In this document: positions 14,991 to 18,275 of the stretch, piece after piece
How positions within the stretch are numbered: the stretch's first letter is position 1
How the letters are laid out: the number at the start of each line of letters is the position of its first letter
Assembly (NCBI GenBank): GCA_964623925.1
Contig: CAZUVT010000023.1
Coordinates: forward strand, 1 to 18,275
From: CATJXY01 sp964623925
Lineage (GTDB): Bacteria > Bacillota_I > Bacilli_A > Erysipelotrichales > Erysipelotrichaceae
Direction: 5' to 3'
Length of the DNA: 18,275 nt
The notes under the pieces: generated by a model
What the model saw: only the letters and a program-made list of their open reading frames with translations
Database searches by the model: none
Told to the model about the DNA's origin: nothing
Translations under genes and position numbers: made by a program

Positions 14991-15417
14991 TCAATCCACC
15001 TCGCCTTATCATATCATGCGCATGAACCGGAAACGGAACTTTGCAATAAAGGATTTCTGTCGGCTTGTTCGCAACAGCCACTTCATTCCCTTCCTTATCA
15101 AACAATTGTTCGACAAGAAAGCACCGGTTATCAATTTCCGGGCCGAAAACTTCCAGTATGTTTCCAACCTCAAAGCGATTCCGCACTTCCAGTTTCATCA
15201 TTTGAGTCGCTTTATCATACTCCAAGATATAAGCTAAATAATCATGAGTAACACCGGCTCCGTTTATTCCGTATAAATGCAGACTTTCATCAGGAAGTCC
15301 CCCTAAAAAGCCGATCCCGGTCGGTCGATTTTCCGCTTTGACAAACTCCCTGCAATAATAATTTATGCGATCTTCACTCAAGCCCTCGGGCGTTTTTAAC
15401 CATTCATCGATCAACAT
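14974..15417 (-). CDS. C-terminal part of TrhP2 (U32 family), separated by a stop codon
   Basis: This 147-residue frame is not a protein of its own. It carries the C-terminal part of long U32-family proteins (YrrO/TrhP2 type): RINYYCREFVKAENRPTGIG, then GAGVTHDYLAYILEYDKATQ, then EVRNRFEVGNILEVFGP and the end HAHDMIRRG. It is in the same frame as the gene at 15448-16197; the ten codons before this ATG (YIATVVKTYR, directly after the TAA) continue the family sequence. The ATG lacks any ribosome binding site, so separate translation is unlikely unless the internal stop is read through. The end overlaps the SpoU gene by 17 bases. Confidence 0.8.
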   Translation of the reverse strand: MLIDEWLKTPEGLSEDRINYYCREFVKAENRPTGIGFLGGLPDESLHLYGINGAGVTHDYLAYILEYDKATQMMKLEVRNRFEVGNILEVFGPEIDNRCFLVEQLFDKEGNEVAVANKPTEILYCKVPFPVHAHDMIRRGGLNGNSI

Positions 15418-15447
15418 GCGATAAGTTTTTACAACAGTCGCAATATA

Positions 15448-16197
15448 TTAGGCAGACTTCATTCTCCCTTCAATCTTCAAGGAAGTAACGCCGGCCTTGA
15501 TCATACGCCCCACATATTCCACCGCTAAAAGGTCTTTTGAACTCATGGAAAAAAGGCATTCCAGATCACTAATCAACTTATCCTTTTCATAAACATGGTA
15601 TTTCCATCGGCATGACTGCGCACAGCCACCGCGATTCGCATCCCGAAGTGTCATCCAATTAGAAAGCGTACATCTGCCTGAATAGTTGACACACATCCCT
15701 CCATGAATAAAGGCTTCAATATCAACATTGGAATGCCGGACGATCTGCTCAATCTGATCCATTGAACATTCTCTTGCCAATACAACGCGATCTACACCCA
15801 ATTGTTCATAAAATGCAACCGCCGCTGAGTTTGTAGAGGACTGCTGTGTAGAAACATGGACTTCCAGTTTCGGGGCCACCCGCTTCGCTATTTCCATAAT
15901 TGAGACAGAAGCGACGATGATTGCCGTGACTCCTATTTCTTCAAGCTGCTTCAGATATTCTTCAACCCCTGCCAGATCCTCATCATGAGGAACGATATTC
16001 ACAGTCACATGGATCTTTGCGCCATACTGATTCGCAAATTCTACCCCTTCTCTGATTTCCTTCAAATCAAAATTGCTGGCTCTGGAGCGAAGTGAAAACT
16101 GCTTTCCTCCCAGATATACAGCATCTGCACCATAGCGGATTGCTGTCTTTAATCTTTCCAGATCCCCTGCCGGAGCTAAAAGTTCAATCTTTTTCAT
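15448..16197 (-). CDS. N-terminal part of TrhP2 (U32 family)
   Basis: This 249-residue product covers the U32 TIM-barrel from its first strand (IELLAPAGDLERLKTAIRYG) to the last strand (SLKIEGRMKSA), where the TAA stops it just before the final helix. The U32 signature is seen as EAFIHGGMCVNYSGRC, with a second Cys pair in GGCAQSCRWKY; these four cysteines match the iron-sulphur ligands of TrhP/UbiU-type proteins. AAGGAG lies 7 bases before the ATG, 4 bases after the trhP1 stop. The truncated barrel is unlikely to fold fully, so activity probably depends on whether the stop is real or bypassed. Confidence 0.85.
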   Translation of the reverse strand: MKKIELLAPAGDLERLKTAIRYGADAVYLGGKQFSLRSRASNFDLKEIREGVEFANQYGAKIHVTVNIVPHDEDLAGVEEYLKQLEEIGVTAIIVASVSIMEIAKRVAPKLEVHVSTQQSSTNSAAVAFYEQLGVDRVVLARECSMDQIEQIVRHSNVDIEAFIHGGMCVNYSGRCTLSNWMTLRDANRGGCAQSCRWKYHVYEKDKLISDLECLFSMSSKDLLAVEYVGRMIKAGVTSLKIEGRMKSA

Positions 16198-16201
16198 CTT
16201 C

Positions 16202-17095
16202 TCACTCCTTTGTCAAATTCGTTTTCTTATAGTAATAACCATCAGAATAATTCTGATGACGATATTTTTTCTTCATTTCTTCCAAAGCCTGATCTGCAGT
16301 TTTCATATTGCAGAGAATTTCATGATAATTTTTTACCGTATCTAAAAGTTCATCTTCATTCAAAAACTGTCCATCGATCCTAAATGCTTCTACCCCGGCA
16401 TCCGCCATCATTTTGACTTGAGAATAGCTAGACAAAACATAAGGTGTATAAATAGAAGTACCGTATTTGCTCTCAACGATCGGCATCTTCTCATTCCGGG
16501 TACTTTCCATCAAAGACAAATCTTCCCGATCTTCTACCGGAATTTCTTTTTGGATATACCGGAAATAATTGCTCAACAATTTCCTTTTCGAATAGCTCAT
16601 ACAGGCATGGCCATGAATCATGACTTCAAGTTGAGGACATGATGCGCTCATCGCTAAGATCTCATCCAAAGTAATCTCTTTCGCTACGACAACTCTGCCA
16701 CATCCAAGCCGTATCATTTCATTGGCATCCATGCCATTTGTCATCATTGTTTCAGGATCGTAGATACACCGCTCTTCCATTTCCAATTTCTCAGCTATGG
16801 CAAAAACGGCCATATCAGAAAAATAGATGCCATCCACCTGAAGCATTTTCAATGATAACAAGTGATGAACCAAATCCTCAAGTTCTTCCTCTTCAAACAT
16901 TCTGTTCACAAAAACATTCAATTTGATATTTGCCTGCTGACACCATAATGAAAGATCTGAAAGTTCACTCATGGTATATTGATTATAATGACGATCTGTA
17001 AACTCAGGTGTACCTACAGCAAAGGCAGTAGCCCCTGCTTCCTTTAATTTAGTTAAATCCGATTCTTTAGTCGGGGTCACACATAGTTCTGCCAT
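16202..17095 (-). CDS. trhP1: U32 family protein TrhP1 (YrrN-like)
   Basis: A 297-residue short-form U32 protein, matching YrrN (about 309) in size and in order with a YrrO-like gene next to it. It begins AELCVTPTKESDLTKLKEAG, has the characteristic MIHGHACMSYSKRKLLSNYF segment, and ends in the helix after VEAFRIDGQFLNEDELLD. It has only one Cys in the signature region, where TrhP2 has two Cys pairs, so it probably lacks the iron-sulphur cluster and may act as a partner subunit. In B. subtilis the pair is needed for tRNA wobble uridine hydroxylation. I place the start at ATG 17095 because AAAAGGAGG lies 6 bases before it; the in-frame GTG at 17113 would translate that site as KRRR. Confidence 0.88.
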   Translation of the reverse strand: MAELCVTPTKESDLTKLKEAGATAFAVGTPEFTDRHYNQYTMSELSDLSLWCQQANIKLNVFVNRMFEEEELEDLVHHLLSLKMLQVDGIYFSDMAVFAIAEKLEMEERCIYDPETMMTNGMDANEMIRLGCGRVVVAKEITLDEILAMSASCPQLEVMIHGHACMSYSKRKLLSNYFRYIQKEIPVEDREDLSLMESTRNEKMPIVESKYGTSIYTPYVLSSYSQVKMMADAGVEAFRIDGQFLNEDELLDTVKNYHEILCNMKTADQALEEMKKKYRHQNYSDGYYYKKTNLTKE

Positions 17096-17174
17096 GGTAC
17101 GCCTCCTTTTCACACCTTAATAGTTTACATTATTTTTTTAGGGAAATAAAGAAAAATCATTCTTCACCCATATC

Positions 17175-17200
17175 AAAACAAACACTTAAAAAAATGTTTG
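17175..17200 (-). terminator. Rho-independent terminator after the CapA-like gene
   Basis: The minus transcript reads CAAACAUUU-UUUU-AAGUGUUUG, a 9-bp stem (one G-U) followed by UUUU, about 60 bases after the stop codon at 17260. The outer part of the stem overlaps the cre-like site. Confidence 0.7.
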
Positions 17201-17209
17201 CGCTTACAT
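17195..17209 (-). promoter_or_regulatory. cre-like site (putative CcpA operator)
   Basis: The minus strand reads ATGTAAGCGCAAACA, which fits the loose cre consensus WTGNAANCGNWNNCW at every position and differs from the stricter TGWAANCGNTNWCA by one base. It lies about 100 bases upstream of the trhP1 start and downstream of the CapA-like gene. Which promoter it would act on is unclear, since no convincing trhP1 promoter is seen; the only -10 candidate, TAAACT at 17122-17127, is weak. Confidence 0.4.
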
Positions 17210-17259
17210 CTATTTTATTATAGGAATATATAAAGTTTAAATTTGCAGAGAAATCATTC

Positions 17260-18275
17260 TCACATTCCACGTCTTATATGACTTTCCAACTCAGTAACAA
17301 CATTCCAATATTCTTCAAAAATCTCTTCATGATTTTTAAGAATCGAATCATCAATCAAATCAAAGGTATACAATTTAAAATCAGTCCAATGAGAACTATA
17401 CGATGTAAACAACAGATCCGCCCTCAAATTATTCAATTCAATTTCTACTTCATCCTGATCTTTAATCATTTTAATATCGATTCCGACCATCAACCCGATA
17501 TTGCGCGGAAGCTGATCCTGTGCCGAGATCATATTGCCGCATGAATAAACCACCAATGTATCATCGATCCACTCGATCGACTGAATGACATGAGGATGAT
17601 TTCCGATGATGATATCAACTCCTTCCTCGGCAAGAAGTTTTGCCAGTCTTTGCTGCTCCATGGTCGGCTCATGTGTGTATTCATTTCCCCAATGCATGGC
17701 AACGATTACCAAATCACTTTTGTGCCGTGCCTCTTGAACATCCTTTTTAAGCATTTCATCATCGTAAATATTAACCAGATAATCCATTCCTTCCGGTCTT
17801 GTCAATCCATTGCAGCCATACGTATAAGATAAAAATGTATAGCGGATCCCATTGCATTCATAGACCGGAATGGCATCCCGCTCTTCTTGTGAAAGATAAG
17901 TTCCGGCAGTCACAACATGTTCTTGCGCATTCCAAAAATTCATAGAATTCTCGATTCCTTTCAAATTTCGATCTAGACTGTGATTATTTGCCAAGGAAAC
18001 AAGATTGAATCCCAGATTCACCATATCTCTGCCAAATTCCTGAGGAGAATTAAACATCGGATAACCGGATAATTCCAACTCTACTCCACCTAAGATCGTT
18101 TCCTGATTATAATAGGCAAGATCATATTTCTCAACGATCGGGCCAAGAATTTCCAGCTGCTTTGAAAAATCATATCCCTCTCCATTATATGCATCTTTAT
18201 ACACCGCACCATGAAGCAAGCCATCGCCCGTCAACAATAAGCTCATCTCAAAAATCTCAGGCTCTTTCACTTCTT
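17260..18275 (-). CDS. CapA-family (PGA_cap) metallophosphatase-like protein, 5' end cut by the window
   Basis: The frame is open to the right edge (338 codons); the GTG at 18270 is just an internal in-frame codon, so the true start, and probably a signal peptide or lipobox, lies outside the window. The CapA pattern is clear: LLLTGDGLLHGAVYKDAYNG opens the domain with its Asp and His, then AYYNQETILGG, SLANNHSLDRN, VIVAMHWGNEYT and GNHPHVIQ, the metal ligands of the calcineurin-like core. These proteins occur in poly-gamma-glutamate capsule systems but also alone in many Bacillota. No capB/capC neighbours are present here, so a general wall or polymer hydrolase role is equally likely. It ends at the terminator at 17175-17200. 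Confidence 0.9.
   Translation of the reverse strand, partial: EVKEPEIFEMSLLLTGDGLLHGAVYKDAYNGEGYDFSKQLEILGPIVEKYDLAYYNQETILGGVELELSGYPMFNSPQEFGRDMVNLGFNLVSLANNHSLDRNLKGIENSMNFWNAQEHVVTAGTYLSQEERDAIPVYECNGIRYTFLSYTYGCNGLTRPEGMDYLVNIYDDEMLKKDVQEARHKSDLVIVAMHWGNEYTHEPTMEQQRLAKLLAEEGVDIIIGNHPHVIQSIEWIDDTLVVYSCGNMISAQDQLPRNIGLMVGIDIKMIKDQDEVEIELNNLRADLLFTSYSSHWTDFKLYTFDLIDDSILKNHEEIFEEYWNVVTELESHIRRGM

Larger units (their letters stand above)
14974..16197 (-). pseudogene. trhP2: trhP2 (yrrO-like U32 protein) interrupted by one in-frame TAA
   Basis: Read as one unit, this is a 407-codon U32 protein, close to the length of B. subtilis YrrO (about 420). The only defect is TAA at 15448-15450, placed after KIEGRMKSA where the family normally continues with a Tyr-Tyr-type stretch; the next codon is TAT. 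A change of the third base (TAA to TAT or TAC) would restore the frame. There is no frameshift and no other lesion, so the event is recent, or it is a sequencing error or a rare readthrough case. TrhP1/TrhP2 act with prephenate-dependent hydroxylation of tRNA wobble uridine (ho5U34) in B. subtilis. Confidence 0.85.

Noticed and set aside
16202..17113. trhP1 starting at the GTG at 17113
   Set aside because: The extra codons KRRR are the AAAAGGAGG ribosome binding site of the ATG at 17095.

Overview
The window looks like ordinary chromosomal DNA from a low-GC Gram-positive bacterium (Bacillota). The small proteins and the FtsA type suggest something near the Erysipelotrichia, but that placement is inference. 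Support comes from strong AGGAGG-type ribosome binding sites, A/T-rich intergenic DNA, short hairpin-plus-U terminators, a B. subtilis-like trhP1/trhP2 (yrrN/yrrO) pair and a CcpA-type cre motif. Nearly every base is coding. I see no rRNA or tRNA gene, IS element, phage gene, CRISPR array or long repeat, and no gene-free stretch longer than about 300 bases. The longest gap, 2511-2631, is about 120 bases and holds a promoter and a weak terminator-like hairpin.

Layout on the minus strand, right to left. (1) 18275-17260: a CapA-type metallophosphatase cut by the window edge, ending at a terminator that overlaps a cre-like site. (2) 17095-11263: a compact run of trhP1, trhP2 (broken by one in-frame TAA), a SpoU/TrmH rRNA/tRNA methyltransferase, a large protein with a PEP-carboxykinase-like P-loop domain, and a membrane-anchored polysaccharide deacetylase. 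(3) 10611-9475: an AI-2E family (PerM-like) permease. (4) 9027-6694: ftsA-ftsZ as a stand-alone two-gene unit. (5) 6622-2632: a tightly packed five-gene operon (unknown 147-aa protein, DUF1653 protein, second SpoU methyltransferase, class C beta-lactamase-like serine hydrolase, YcdX-like PHP phosphatase). (6) 2510-1190: a 24-codon leader ORF overlapping the start of a CNNM/CorC-type CBS membrane protein. (7) 1090-1: purB, cut by the left edge. Only two genes are on the plus strand: rpmB (bL28), divergent from ftsA, and a 168-aa membrane protein, divergent from the permease and convergent with the deacetylase.

The main themes are RNA modification (TrhP1/TrhP2 for tRNA wobble-uridine hydroxylation, two SpoU methyltransferases, next to ribosomal protein bL28), cell division (FtsA/FtsZ) and the cell surface (deacetylase, CapA-like, serine hydrolase). 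No clear new defence or mobile system is visible. The points most worth a second look are the nonsense codon that splits trhP2, the leader ORF coupled to the CorC-type gene, a 13-bp inverted repeat that buries the deacetylase start codon, an FtsA whose nucleotide-binding loops are degenerate, and the PEPCK-like protein of unknown substrate. Three starts were moved downstream to ATGs that have a proper ribosome binding site (ftsA, trhP1 and the first SpoU methyltransferase).
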